Assembly: GCA_016779585.1 (NCBI GenBank)
Contig: JADHNI010000010.1
Location: 1-60,044, forward strand
From: Pseudomonadales bacterium
GTDB taxonomy: Bacteria; Pseudomonadota; Gammaproteobacteria; Pseudomonadales; Azotimanducaceae
DNA: 60,044 nt
Direction: 5' to 3'
The first letter of the stretch is position 1. Each line of letters begins with the position of its first letter. The notes beneath the pieces were generated by a model. That model had not been told where the DNA came from, did not search any database, and was given only the letters and a program-made list of their open reading frames with translations. Shown one piece after another: positions 16,336 to 24,592 of the stretch. A program made the position numbers and the translations under genes.

Positions 16336-17403
16336 TCAAATCTCTTTCAGTAATTCCAGGCAATCCAGATCATTGATGGCGATACCATTCCGCTCCACCA
16401 TTTTTGACATCCAGGCGAAACCCCTTTCATTGGCGGGGTCCATGGTGCCGGCAATGACCACAGCAACCGTCCATGAATAGAGCACGGCAACCCGGTAATC
16501 ATTCCAGGCGGTGTCGTAGTCGTAACCCTCTACGCCTTCTGCAGCCACTCCTTCAACATAGCGTTGCAGCAGCGCTTTCTCGTGCTCACGCCTGACTTCG
16601 GTTTTCGCTGAGTGGCTCATCAGGTACGCAAGATCCTGCATGCCGTTACCTTTGAGTGGACCCTGGAAATCCACAACCAGCAGGGGTGCGTGATCCGGTT
16701 TATGCCCGAAGAGCATGTTATCCATGCGGAAGTCGCCGTGAATCAGGGTTCGCGGTGGCTGGTCCAGCTGTTCCTGCAGGGTGCTGATGTTTGCAATGTA
16801 ATCCTCGCGGCGTGAGTTAATGCTGTCAGGGACAAACTCGCCGAAGATATCGAGCAGCTGGGTCCAGCCTACTTCACAACCCAGGGCCATGTTGCGGGCA
16901 TTGTCGCTGTTCGACATATGCGGCAGCCAATCAACGTCTTCGATGTTGTTCCAAAAGCTGGCATGAAGCTTTGCCAGGAAGTCGACGCAGAGCTCGCATT
17001 CTTCGAGGCTGGCGCCGGACACCTGGTCACCCATTCGATAGTCCGAAACATTCTGCATGAGCAGGAAGAAGTTCTGCTCTTCGTCAAGATTTGAGGCATA
17101 GACTTTCGGGCTTCCAGCCGTGGTTCTTGGCGCGAGATCACGATAGTAGCTGACCTCTTTGAGATAGAGATTGAACTGCTGTGACACGGCACGATTGGTA
17201 TCGTTTTCGGCAGCGATCTTGATGACCAGGCTGTCTGGCAGATCCACACCCTGTTTCCAGTCCAGGTGGATGATGGCCATGTTGCTCATCATGCCGACTC
17301 CTTCGCCCATAGGCTCCAGCGTGAGCCCCTCGGGTTGGGTACCCAGGCAATCGTTTATCCATTCAGGGGTGACTTCCGAAAGGTTTGTAGGGATCCTGGC
17401 CAT
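16336..17403 (-). CDS. APH-like small-molecule kinase (ecdysteroid-kinase-like family)
   Basis: 355 residues with the protein-kinase-like fold of aminoglycoside phosphotransferases: nucleotide lobe with VIKIA, catalytic loop LIHGDFRMDN and metal loop VVDFQGP. Members near acyl-CoA genes phosphorylate hydroxylated lipids or steroid-like compounds rather than antibiotics. It is the first gene of the minus-strand block ending with the Rieske oxygenase and is divergent from the SDR at 17494 across 90 bases. Confidence 0.82.
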   Translation of the reverse strand: MARIPTNLSEVTPEWINDCLGTQPEGLTLEPMGEGVGMMSNMAIIHLDWKQGVDLPDSLVIKIAAENDTNRAVSQQFNLYLKEVSYYRDLAPRTTAGSPKVYASNLDEEQNFFLLMQNVSDYRMGDQVSGASLEECELCVDFLAKLHASFWNNIEDVDWLPHMSNSDNARNMALGCEVGWTQLLDIFGEFVPDSINSRREDYIANISTLQEQLDQPPRTLIHGDFRMDNMLFGHKPDHAPLLVVDFQGPLKGNGMQDLAYLMSHSAKTEVRREHEKALLQRYVEGVAAEGVEGYDYDTAWNDYRVAVLYSWTVAVVIAGTMDPANERGFAWMSKMVERNGIAINDLDCLELLKEI

Positions 17404-17493
17404 GACTGCACACCAAACTCGATTTACTTCACAGATCCTAGCAGGACGTGTTTAATCGGTCACTATCAGTGCGTTAGCGAACAGGAGAGGGGA

Positions 17494-18285
17494 ATGAACA
17501 AGGCGGCCGAATGGATAGACCTGACCGGCAAGGTGGCACATGTCACAGGTGGCGGTAAGGGTATCGGCAAGGGCATTGCGACAGCGCTGTCCATGGCAGG
17601 TGCGAAGGTGATGGTCAGCGATATCAACCTCGAGACCGCGCAGCAGACGGCTGATGAAATCGGGGGTGCGGCCATGGCCCTGAACGTGGTGGAGCGTGAC
17701 CATGTGGACGCTGCCATGGCGCAGACTGTTGCCGAACTGGGTTCACTCGATATCCTGGTGAACAATGCTGGCCTGTATATTGGGTATGGCGGTCCGGTGG
17801 AACAAATTACCGATGAAATGTGGGACGCTCTCTGGTCAGTCAATGTTGACGGCGTTTTTTACTGTTGCCGCGCTGCGGCCGCCATTATGAAAGCGCAGGG
17901 TGGCGGAAGAATCATCAATGTTGCATCCACCCAGGCGCGAACCCCCGGCGTGGGTGTGACCTATGACGGCTCTAAAGCTGCTGTTGAGATGATCACAAAA
18001 TCGCTGGCACTGGAACTGGCCCCGCACGGCATTAACGTCAATGCGCTGGCTCCTGGCCCAACCTGGGTGAATGAAGGTGAGCCGCCACCCGTGGATGCAC
18101 AGGTGCCGCCGAGGAGCGGGGATCCTTTGGCGGATACCGTGGCGGATCGCATCTCGCGACTACCGCTCGGCCACTGGGGAGACCCGATGGATCAAGGCAA
18201 GGCTGCCGTTTTCCTCGCATCCGACTTAAGTTCATTCGTGACAGGTATTTACCTGCCTTGCGATGGCGGCTGGTTGACACTCTAG
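17494..18285 (+). CDS. Short-chain dehydrogenase/reductase
   Basis: 263 residues from ATG 17494, with AGGAGAGG just upstream. The NAD(P) site is TGGGKGIGKG, the structural motif NNAG is present, and the catalytic set is Ser in NVASTQ and YDGSK. Asp at the end of the second strand (VSDIN) suggests NAD rather than NADP. It begins a plus-strand operon with SRPBCC, luciferase-like and CPBP genes. Substrate unknown; an alcohol/ketone step in the catabolic block next door is plausible. Confidence 0.9.
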   Translation: MNKAAEWIDLTGKVAHVTGGGKGIGKGIATALSMAGAKVMVSDINLETAQQTADEIGGAAMALNVVERDHVDAAMAQTVAELGSLDILVNNAGLYIGYGGPVEQITDEMWDALWSVNVDGVFYCCRAAAAIMKAQGGGRIINVASTQARTPGVGVTYDGSKAAVEMITKSLALELAPHGINVNALAPGPTWVNEGEPPPVDAQVPPRSGDPLADTVADRISRLPLGHWGDPMDQGKAAVFLASDLSSFVTGIYLPCDGGWLTL

Positions 18286-18294
18286 GAGGCTTGA

Positions 18295-18714
18295 ATGCGG
18301 GCAGTGGAGGTTATTGTTCAGGTAGATGCGCCGGTGGCCAGGATCTGGGAAATGCTTGCAGACTTTGGCGGGTTTCTCAATTGGGCCGGTGGGCCAGACG
18401 ACACTATCCGGGTGGAAGGGAATGGTATCGGGATGATCAGGCACCTCAGTATGGGTGTTGGCGAGATCGCGGAAAAACTCACGGAGCTGGACGCGGATCA
18501 GATGATCCTGGGGTATGAGCTTGTATACGGTGAGCCCATCGGCATGAAAGAGTATCGTGCGCAGGTCCAGGTCAAGTCAGTTGGAGACAAGTGTGAGCTA
18601 TACTGGCTGGGTGCTTTCCAGCCAGTTGACCCCAGTTCGGAAGACCAGGTCGCGGAAACTCTGGATGCAACCTATAGGGGTATGTCAAAAACCCTGGCGG
18701 AGTATGTTCAATGA
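18295..18714 (+). CDS. SRPBCC (START-like) ligand-binding protein
   Basis: 139 residues from ATG 18295 with AGGAGG at 18284-18289. RAVEVIVQVDAPVARIWEML followed by DFGGFLNWAGG is the usual opening of the polyketide-cyclase/START-like helix-grip fold. Such proteins bind hydrophobic small molecules or act as cyclases/dehydratases. Its stop overlaps the next start (ATGA, 18711-18714), so production is coupled to the luciferase-like oxidoreductase. Confidence 0.82.
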   Translation: MRAVEVIVQVDAPVARIWEMLADFGGFLNWAGGPDDTIRVEGNGIGMIRHLSMGVGEIAEKLTELDADQMILGYELVYGEPIGMKEYRAQVQVKSVGDKCELYWLGAFQPVDPSSEDQVAETLDATYRGMSKTLAEYVQ

Positions 18715-19613
18715 AAATCGGCATATCGGTAACTTCTTCGCACAAGGTTGACGATCCGCACGAAGGTGCGCGGTACATGATTGAACGAGCAAAGGCTTCC
18801 AGGGAAGCCGGTCTGGATACGCTCTTTGTTGGTGATCATCACGTGACGCCGTTTCCCTATTACCAGAACAACGTGATCCTGGCGCGTATGCTGGCAGAAT
18901 GGGGAGACAGGCCTTTCGGCGCCATGTATCTCCTGCCGTTATGGCACCCGGTCACGCTGGCAGAGCAGATCGGTACGCTGGCGAGCCTCTCGAAAGCACC
19001 CTTTATCATGCAGTGCGGGTTGGGTGATGAACGCCAGGGCAAGGCGATGGGCGTTGATATGTCCAGGCGCGTTGGCATGTTCGTTGCCAGCATTAACACC
19101 ATGCGTGCCTTGTGGCGTGGTGAAGCCGTGGATGAACCTCGTTACTGGAACATCTCACAGGCGAGGATTTCACCCTTGCCCTCAGAACCCGTGGACATCT
19201 GGATCGGGTCGGTGGCAGACAAGGCGGTTGAACGAACAGCACGCATCGGTGAGGGCTGGCTGGCATCCCCAGGCCTGACACCTGCCCAGGCAGGCGAAGC
19301 GATTATTCGCTACAAGCAGTACTGCGCCGAGTATGACCGGACGCCGACGGCAACAGCGATTCGTCGTGACATCTATATTGGTGCTACGAGTGAAGAGGCG
19401 AAGCAGGTGGTCGAGCCTTACATCGCCGAGGGGTATCGTGGCATCTCTCCTGATGCCCTTATGTATGGTTCTCCGGAGGAGGTCGCTGACCAGGTTCGCG
19501 TGCTCGAAGGCGAGGGATACACTGACATTATTGTGCGCAACCTCAGCTCGGATCACGCCCAGTGTATCGACACAATCCATCGGCTCGCCGAGGTCAAATC
19601 ACTTCTTGACTGA
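18711..19613 (+). CDS. Luciferase-like (LLM class) flavin/F420-dependent oxidoreductase
   Basis: 300 residues. TIM-barrel bacterial-luciferase family: MKIGISVTS, then GLDTLFVGDHHVTPFP, PLWHPVTLAEQIGTL, and GLGDERQGKAMG with the phosphate-binding loop; C-terminal GSPEEVADQV is typical of the F420/FMN class. Overlap with the SRPBCC gene suggests they act on the same compound. Together with the nitroreductase-like and PPOX genes this is the third family in the window that can use F420. Confidence 0.88.
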   Translation: MKIGISVTSSHKVDDPHEGARYMIERAKASREAGLDTLFVGDHHVTPFPYYQNNVILARMLAEWGDRPFGAMYLLPLWHPVTLAEQIGTLASLSKAPFIMQCGLGDERQGKAMGVDMSRRVGMFVASINTMRALWRGEAVDEPRYWNISQARISPLPSEPVDIWIGSVADKAVERTARIGEGWLASPGLTPAQAGEAIIRYKQYCAEYDRTPTATAIRRDIYIGATSEEAKQVVEPYIAEGYRGISPDALMYGSPEEVADQVRVLEGEGYTDIIVRNLSSDHAQCIDTIHRLAEVKSLLD

Positions 19614-20331
19614 GTTTAATGAAATACACTGGTTTGATATCGCCTTCCTTCTCGCGCTGTTCATAGCGCTGCCGATTTACTCGGCTCGATCGTTTCGAAT
19701 CTATCTTGCACTTGCCCACCGTGGTGAGGACCTGAACCGTTCGATCATCTACTGGCAGACCATGGGCATGCAGTGGACCGGTTTTACTATCCTGGCTGCA
19801 GGCTGGCTGCTGCTGGACCGTCCTCTGGCGAATCTCGGAATGCAACCGGGTTCGGCAATTGGGTACGCAACAGGGGGCGCAGTTGCCTTGCTGTTGGTGG
19901 TGTTCTTCGGCTACCAGCTCACGCAGATCCGAAAAATCAGTTTTGCCGAGAAGCAGCGACAATTCGTGGCGCTTGGTGTTGTTGGCTATGCATTACCCAG
20001 GACTCGCCAGGAGTATGTGTTCTCCAACTTTGTATCAATCACTGCCGGGATTGTTGAAGAACTTGTTTACCGTGGATATGTCATTTGGCTGCTTTCGCTC
20101 TACATGCCGCTTTGGGCAGCAGCGATTGTTTCAACGATTGCTTTTGGCGTGGCCCATGCTTACCAGGGATGGGAAGGGATATTGAAGACGGGTTTTGTTG
20201 GCGGCATTTTTGCGACCATTTACCTGGCAACCGGCAGCATCTGGATACCCGTCGTGTTGCACGCCCTGCTCGACATGCTGCAGATGGCTATGGTCCGGGA
20301 GCTGCACATTGATCGATCAGTAGAAGATTGA
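19606..20331 (+). CDS. CPBP-family intramembrane metalloprotease
   Basis: 241 residues from TTG 19606, overlapping the previous stop by eight bases; no ATG precedes the first membrane span, so TTG is the best start. About six to seven hydrophobic segments. CAAX-protease/bacteriocin-processing motifs are present: EELVYRGYVIW (EExxxR), FGVAHAYQGW (FxxxH) and HALLDM. Family members process membrane or prenylated proteins or give bacteriocin self-immunity. No bacteriocin gene is visible here, so the substrate is unknown. Confidence 0.85.
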   Translation: MTEFNEIHWFDIAFLLALFIALPIYSARSFRIYLALAHRGEDLNRSIIYWQTMGMQWTGFTILAAGWLLLDRPLANLGMQPGSAIGYATGGAVALLLVVFFGYQLTQIRKISFAEKQRQFVALGVVGYALPRTRQEYVFSNFVSITAGIVEELVYRGYVIWLLSLYMPLWAAAIVSTIAFGVAHAYQGWEGILKTGFVGGIFATIYLATGSIWIPVVLHALLDMLQMAMVRELHIDRSVED

Positions 20332-20517
20332 CGCCACTTCTAATTCTGAATTCAGCTTGGCACCATAAAGTGTCTCAGCTTTATCGTTCATTAGTTTCAC
20401 GGTAAATGTGCCCTGGTTCACGGTGACATGGGCAAAACCCAGCGAAGAGGCTGCAAACTTCAGCTGTGAGCCATATTCAGCGTTGTATCTCTTACGCTGT
20501 TCCGGACGATAGTTCAT
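20317..20517 (-). CDS. Small uncharacterised ORF, possibly a gene remnant
   Basis: 66 residues (MNYRPEQRKRYNAEYGSQLK and onward), overlapping the end of the CPBP gene by 15 bases. The frame is open for 12 codons upstream of the ATG. The hydrophilic, strand-rich sequence (FAHVTVNQGTFTVKLMND) reads like the C-terminal beta domain of a larger secreted enzyme, possibly a metallophosphoesterase, so it may be a fragment. The remaining gap 20518-20599 shows nothing else. Confidence 0.35.
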   Translation of the reverse strand: MNYRPEQRKRYNAEYGSQLKFAASSLGFAHVTVNQGTFTVKLMNDKAETLYGAKLNSELEVASIFY

Positions 20518-20599
20518 TAATTTAAATGAACAATAAGAATGGCCGTCGGTGGGTTACGAGAGTTTTTTGGGGTGTTTTACAAAGATGAACTGTGAAACA

Positions 20600-21463
20600 T
20601 TAATGTAGCTTTTCATTTCTACTCAGAATTTCGGTAAGGGTTGCGGCATTGAACTCGTAGCTCCGGGAACAGAACTCGCAGGTCAGCTCAACCTTTTCCT
20701 CTTCACGGAATATCTCTTCAAGCTCGGCGGAGCCCAGTGACGCCAGCGCGCCGGCCATGCGCTCCTGGCTGCAACTGCAGGAAAAGTTTAGCTCAGTAGC
20801 GCCAAGTACCTGGATATCTTCTTCAGCGAACAGGTGTTTCAGGATGGTCTGGTTGTCTTTCTCTAGCAGTTCCTCTGGCGTCAGGGTGTCACTCAGGATC
20901 TGTGTTGTGCGCCAGTGTTCCGAGCGCAGCTTCTCGTCAGTTTCCAGTTGCCCTGGCAATTGCTGGATCAACATGCCTGCGGCGCGTCCCGGTTCAACCG
21001 CAAGGTGAAACAGTGTGCCGAGTTGTTCGGATTGTTCAAAATAGTGTTTCAGGCAAGCGGCGAGGTTGTCGCCGGTCATGGGTACCATGCTCTGGTAGTT
21101 TTGCCGACCTTTTGGCGCGATCGTTACTGCCAGCAGACCATCTTTCAGTGAGGCGAAGTCGTATGGCTGGGCTGATTCGGCAAGCTGCGCAATGGCTCGA
21201 GTTTTTCCATCATGTGAAGTTTCTGCCATCACCGCCCTGATCGCGCCGTTGCCTTTGGCCTGCAGTGTCAGTTTGCCTTCGAACTTGATTGTGCTCGCCA
21301 TCAGTTGGGCAGCAACCAGGAACTCTCCGAGCAGGTGTTTAATCTCTTCCGGGTACTGGTGCCCTGCAATCGCTGACCGGTAGCTGTCAGAAATCCGGAC
21401 GAAGTTACCGCGGATATCGGCGCCTTTAAAGATAAAGCGGGTGGAAGTGTCCTGATCTGACAT
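20600..21463 (-). CDS. hslO: Hsp33 redox-regulated chaperone
   Basis: 287 residues, family length. The C-terminal zinc centre is complete: CSC (in NFSCSCSQERM) and CEFC (in VELTCEFCSRSY), the four cysteines that bind zinc and form disulfides on oxidation. The N-terminal substrate-binding core with GNGAIRAVMAE is also typical. It holds unfolding proteins during oxidative stress with heat. It sits just upstream of the dienelactone hydrolase gene on the same strand (ordering: hydrolase 21467-22189 then hslO, three bases apart), so the two are co-transcribed. Confidence 0.96.
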   Translation of the reverse strand: MSDQDTSTRFIFKGADIRGNFVRISDSYRSAIAGHQYPEEIKHLLGEFLVAAQLMASTIKFEGKLTLQAKGNGAIRAVMAETSHDGKTRAIAQLAESAQPYDFASLKDGLLAVTIAPKGRQNYQSMVPMTGDNLAACLKHYFEQSEQLGTLFHLAVEPGRAAGMLIQQLPGQLETDEKLRSEHWRTTQILSDTLTPEELLEKDNQTILKHLFAEEDIQVLGATELNFSCSCSQERMAGALASLGSAELEEIFREEEKVELTCEFCSRSYEFNAATLTEILSRNEKLH

Positions 21464-21466
21464 GTG

Positions 21467-22189
21467 CTACTTCAGGTTGTTTTCGTAGAGTTCAAACAGA
21501 CGTTGCCACACCAGGTCTGCCGCTGCTTCATGGTAAGCAGGTCTTTGCTTGAAACAGAAGCCGTGCTCTGTGCCGGGGTGTGTTTCGATAGTGTAGGTAA
21601 CACCGGCTTTGTCCAGGGCCTCGGTTAATGTTGGTATGACGAAGTCCTCAACGAAGGGATCATGTTCGGCAAACCCGAGATACAGTTCGGCCTGGATCTG
21701 GTTCGCCAGCAGGTGGGGTGAATCGGGTTTGTCGGTAACGATGCGAACGCCGTACAGTGACGCAGCCGCTTTTATGTCGTTGGGGAAGTTGCCTGCCGCT
21801 GCAACGACAAACTGGCCACTCATGCAGTAACCAACACAACCTACCTTGTCCGTGATGAAATCCTGGGAGCGGCAGTATTCCACAAGGCCCTGGGTGTCAC
21901 GGGTGATCATGTCGACCGTGAGCTTGCTGCCCTGGGCGAACATCTTCTGCAGTTCTTCTTCGCCTCTCGATAGATCAAAGCGAACCACGCCGTCCCGATA
22001 ATAGAGGTCCGGCAGGATGGTCACATAACCCTGTTCTGCAATATGGCGGCACATGTCGCGAAGTTCCTCGCGGATGCCGGGGACATCCATGTAGAAAAGT
22101 ACGGCGGGCAGGGCATCACCCTCTGGATGGCAGACGAAGCAGTCCATCTCGCCGTCGGGGGTTTTCACATTAACCTGGAATTCTTTCAT
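21467..22189 (-). CDS. Dienelactone hydrolase family protein
   Basis: 240 residues, alpha/beta hydrolase. Cys nucleophile in GCVGYCMSGQ, Asp in FAEHDPFV and His in PGTEHGFCF form the family's Cys-Asp-His triad. Named for dienelactone cleavage in chlorocatechol breakdown, but many members act on other esters. It is the first gene of a pair with hslO and divergent from the MDR reductase gene across 115 bases. Confidence 0.9.
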   Translation of the reverse strand: MKEFQVNVKTPDGEMDCFVCHPEGDALPAVLFYMDVPGIREELRDMCRHIAEQGYVTILPDLYYRDGVVRFDLSRGEEELQKMFAQGSKLTVDMITRDTQGLVEYCRSQDFITDKVGCVGYCMSGQFVVAAAGNFPNDIKAAASLYGVRIVTDKPDSPHLLANQIQAELYLGFAEHDPFVEDFVIPTLTEALDKAGVTYTIETHPGTEHGFCFKQRPAYHEAAADLVWQRLFELYENNLK

Positions 22190-22304
22190 TGGCGGCCATT
22201 TTCGAATCTGGGAAAGAGATTATGCACAAAGCCGGAGTCCGGGGCATCCGCCGGGTACCTGCCTGCGTATAATCGACTTCAACCAATCTATCGAAGGATG
22301 ATCA

Positions 22305-23324
22305 ATGAACAACAATCGCCAATGGCTGCTTGCCAAGCGCCCCCACGGCATCGTCACACGGGACAATTTTGAGTACGCGGAAGGTCCTATTCCTGACCCC
22401 GGTGATGGCGAGGTGCTCGTTCGTAACCTCTTCCTTTCTTTTGATCCAACCCAGCGTGGCTGGATGGAAGACCGCGAGAGTTACCTGCCTCCTGTCCAGA
22501 TTGGTGAACCCATGCGTGCGGGTTCAATTGGCCAGGTCGTGGAGTCCAACAACCCGGACTTTGCCAGGGGTGACATAGTCCAGACCACCGGAGGCTGGCA
22601 GGACTTTCTTGTTGTTGCACCAGGCCAGGGTGTCATGGGGCTCTCCAAGGTGCCTGAGGGTGTACCGCCGGAGATGATGTTGTCTGTGCTCGGTGTGACC
22701 GGCCTCACCGCTTACTTTGGCTTGCTGGACCTGGGTGAACCAAAAGAAGGTGAAACTGTGCTGGTTTCCGGTGCTGCTGGTGCAACAGGCTCTGTTGCCG
22801 GCCAGATTGCAAAAATCAAGGGTTGCCGTGTTGTTGGTATTGCCGGTGGCCCGGACAAGTGTCGATGGCTCAAGGAGGAAGCTGGTTTCGATGACGTGAT
22901 CGACTACAAGAATGAAGATGTGGATGCGCGTATCGCAGAGACCTGTCCGAACAAGGTCGATGTGTTTTTTGACAATGTGGGGGGCGATATTCTCGAAGCG
23001 GCGCTGAATCACATCAACATGAAGGCTCGCGTTGTCCTGTGTGGCGGTATTTCTGCCTACAATGCGACAGAGCCGGTTCCGGGCCCGACCAACCTGATGA
23101 ATCTCGTCATCATGCGGGCACGCATGGAAGGTTTTATCGTGATTGACTACATGCACCGTGCGGGTGAAGCGATTGGAGAGCTGATGGGCTGGATCAATGC
23201 CGGTCAGCTCAAGTACCAGGTGGATATGCAGGAAGGGTTCGACAACATTCCTGATACGCTGAACCGCCTGTTCACAGGCAAGAACCTTGGCAAGCAATTG
23301 CTGAAGATTGCTGATCCGAGCTAG
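22305..23324 (+). CDS. MDR-family NADP-dependent oxidoreductase (CurA / leukotriene B4 dehydrogenase-like)
   Basis: 339 residues, full length. Zinc-free medium-chain reductase: FDPTQRGWMED near the N-terminus, AGATGSVAGQIAKIKGCRV as the Rossmann loop and FFDNVGGDILE are family hallmarks. Members reduce the double bond of alpha,beta-unsaturated ketones or aldehydes with NADPH, often as detoxification. Its stop overlaps the convergent MFS gene stop by four bases (23321-23324). Confidence 0.92.
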   Translation: MNNNRQWLLAKRPHGIVTRDNFEYAEGPIPDPGDGEVLVRNLFLSFDPTQRGWMEDRESYLPPVQIGEPMRAGSIGQVVESNNPDFARGDIVQTTGGWQDFLVVAPGQGVMGLSKVPEGVPPEMMLSVLGVTGLTAYFGLLDLGEPKEGETVLVSGAAGATGSVAGQIAKIKGCRVVGIAGGPDKCRWLKEEAGFDDVIDYKNEDVDARIAETCPNKVDVFFDNVGGDILEAALNHINMKARVVLCGGISAYNATEPVPGPTNLMNLVIMRARMEGFIVIDYMHRAGEAIGELMGWINAGQLKYQVDMQEGFDNIPDTLNRLFTGKNLGKQLLKIADPS

Positions 23325-24517
23325 GTGCTGGTGACCCTGGCTCGTCGCCTGAGTAGCAGCGAGCCCAGGATCATGGTCAATGTGATCATGGTCAGTAGTG
23401 TCAGGCCGCTGCTGAAGCCACCACCCGGAGTGTACAGCAGCCCCAGCGTCAGTGGACCCATCACGCCGCCCAGTTCTGCCGCAGAGAAGAAAAGACCGCT
23501 CGCAACGCCCGCGTAACGCTCACCGATTTCGGGTAGCTCCACCAGCGTCAGGATCAGTACGGTCATCAGGCTCGATCTGGCGATGCCCTGAAGTAACAGC
23601 CCTGTGACCAGCGATTCTGGTTCACTGAAACGGAGCAGGAGGCTGGCAAGAAAGGCGGCAGCACTTAGTGCGAGCAGGATATTAAAACGCCGCTCCGGGG
23701 TGGCCAGTCGCGGTATCACCAGTGAACCGATGATGCCGATGACGGTTGGCAATGCGGCCCAGTAGCCGGCGTTGACCGCCGTCAAACCATGGGACTGCAA
23801 CAGTTCCGGCAACCAGTTGTTCAGCCCGTGGTTGAACATAAAGACGCTGATGCTCATCAGTAGCACGATGATTACGGTTGGTTTGCTAATCAGCTCCGGG
23901 ATCACGCGTAGTTGTGAAACCCGGGCCGCCGCGGTTCCTGCGGTTTCCGCTTCCCGGTTCAGGCTGGCAATCAGGAACCAGGTCGCTGTTGCAACAAATG
24001 TAACGCCTGTCCAGAGTGCCATGACCTGCCGCCAGTCCTGTTCAAGCCAGGGGAGCAGAAACGAGTGGGTGGTGGTCAGGGAAACGATGCCGCCTATGGC
24101 AGGACCCGTCATATAGATACCCATGGCAAGTCCGCGGGATGATCCTTCGAACGAAGAGACCACAACCTTTGGTGCCCCCGCTGAAATGATTGGACCTCCC
24201 AGTCCGAATAACATAACGGCCGCAATCAGGCTGGTTGAGTCATCTGCAAACACACGGGCGAGGGCAGAACAGCCAACAAGAAAGCCCCCCAGTGCCAGGG
24301 CATATCTGGGGCCGATACGATCCAGCAGCACACCGGCAGGGACAGCGGAGAAGATATAGACAAGCTGCCAGGCGCCCATCGCCATACCCATTTGCGCATG
24401 GGTCATGGACAGGTCAATGATGATGAGGGAGGCCATGGGTGCCAGACTCGTGGCCACCAGGCCAAATGAGCCGTACAGCAGCCAGACGCCCAGGAGAAGG
24501 AGCCAGCGCGAACTCAT
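23321..24517 (-). CDS. MFS transporter
   Basis: 398 residues from ATG 24517 (MSSRWLLLLGVWLLYGS). A longer open frame exists upstream but would cover the copper ATPase promoter. Twelve hydrophobic spans and the loop GVLLDRIGPRYALALGGF after span 2 mark the major facilitator superfamily. Substrate not deducible. It is divergent from the copper ATPase gene with a 75-base gap, but nothing else ties it to copper. Confidence 0.88.
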   Translation of the reverse strand: MSSRWLLLLGVWLLYGSFGLVATSLAPMASLIIIDLSMTHAQMGMAMGAWQLVYIFSAVPAGVLLDRIGPRYALALGGFLVGCSALARVFADDSTSLIAAVMLFGLGGPIISAGAPKVVVSSFEGSSRGLAMGIYMTGPAIGGIVSLTTTHSFLLPWLEQDWRQVMALWTGVTFVATATWFLIASLNREAETAGTAAARVSQLRVIPELISKPTVIIVLLMSISVFMFNHGLNNWLPELLQSHGLTAVNAGYWAALPTVIGIIGSLVIPRLATPERRFNILLALSAAAFLASLLLRFSEPESLVTGLLLQGIARSSLMTVLILTLVELPEIGERYAGVASGLFFSAAELGGVMGPLTLGLLYTPGGGFSSGLTLLTMITLTMILGSLLLRRRARVTST

Positions 24518-24542
24518 GACGCGAGTATCCCACATTGAAAGG

Positions 24543-24572
24543 CTAGACTCTCTAGCAACTTCAGGCTTTATT
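24543..24572 (+). promoter_or_regulatory. Possible MerR/CueR-type promoter of the copper ATPase gene
   Basis: TAGACT (24544-24549) can serve as -35 and TTTATT (24567-24572) as -10. Between them GACTCTCTAGCAACTTCAGG has an imperfect dyad and the ACTCT...AGG...TTTA pattern seen in metal-responsive MerR promoters; it also holds the short palindrome CTAGA-CTC-TCTAG. The regulator is not encoded in the window. Weak evidence taken alone; position before a copper pump raises it. Confidence 0.35.
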
Positions 24573-24592
24573 CTTGTCGCAAGGATAAAGAA

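Noticed and set aside
16336-17403. Aminoglycoside resistance gene
   Set aside because: The kinase fold is shared, but the protein belongs with the ecdysteroid-kinase-like group and sits in a catabolic block.
19606-20331. Abi-type phage abortive infection or bacteriocin immunity
   Set aside because: CPBP proteins are often labelled so, but no bacteriocin, toxin or defence genes are nearby.
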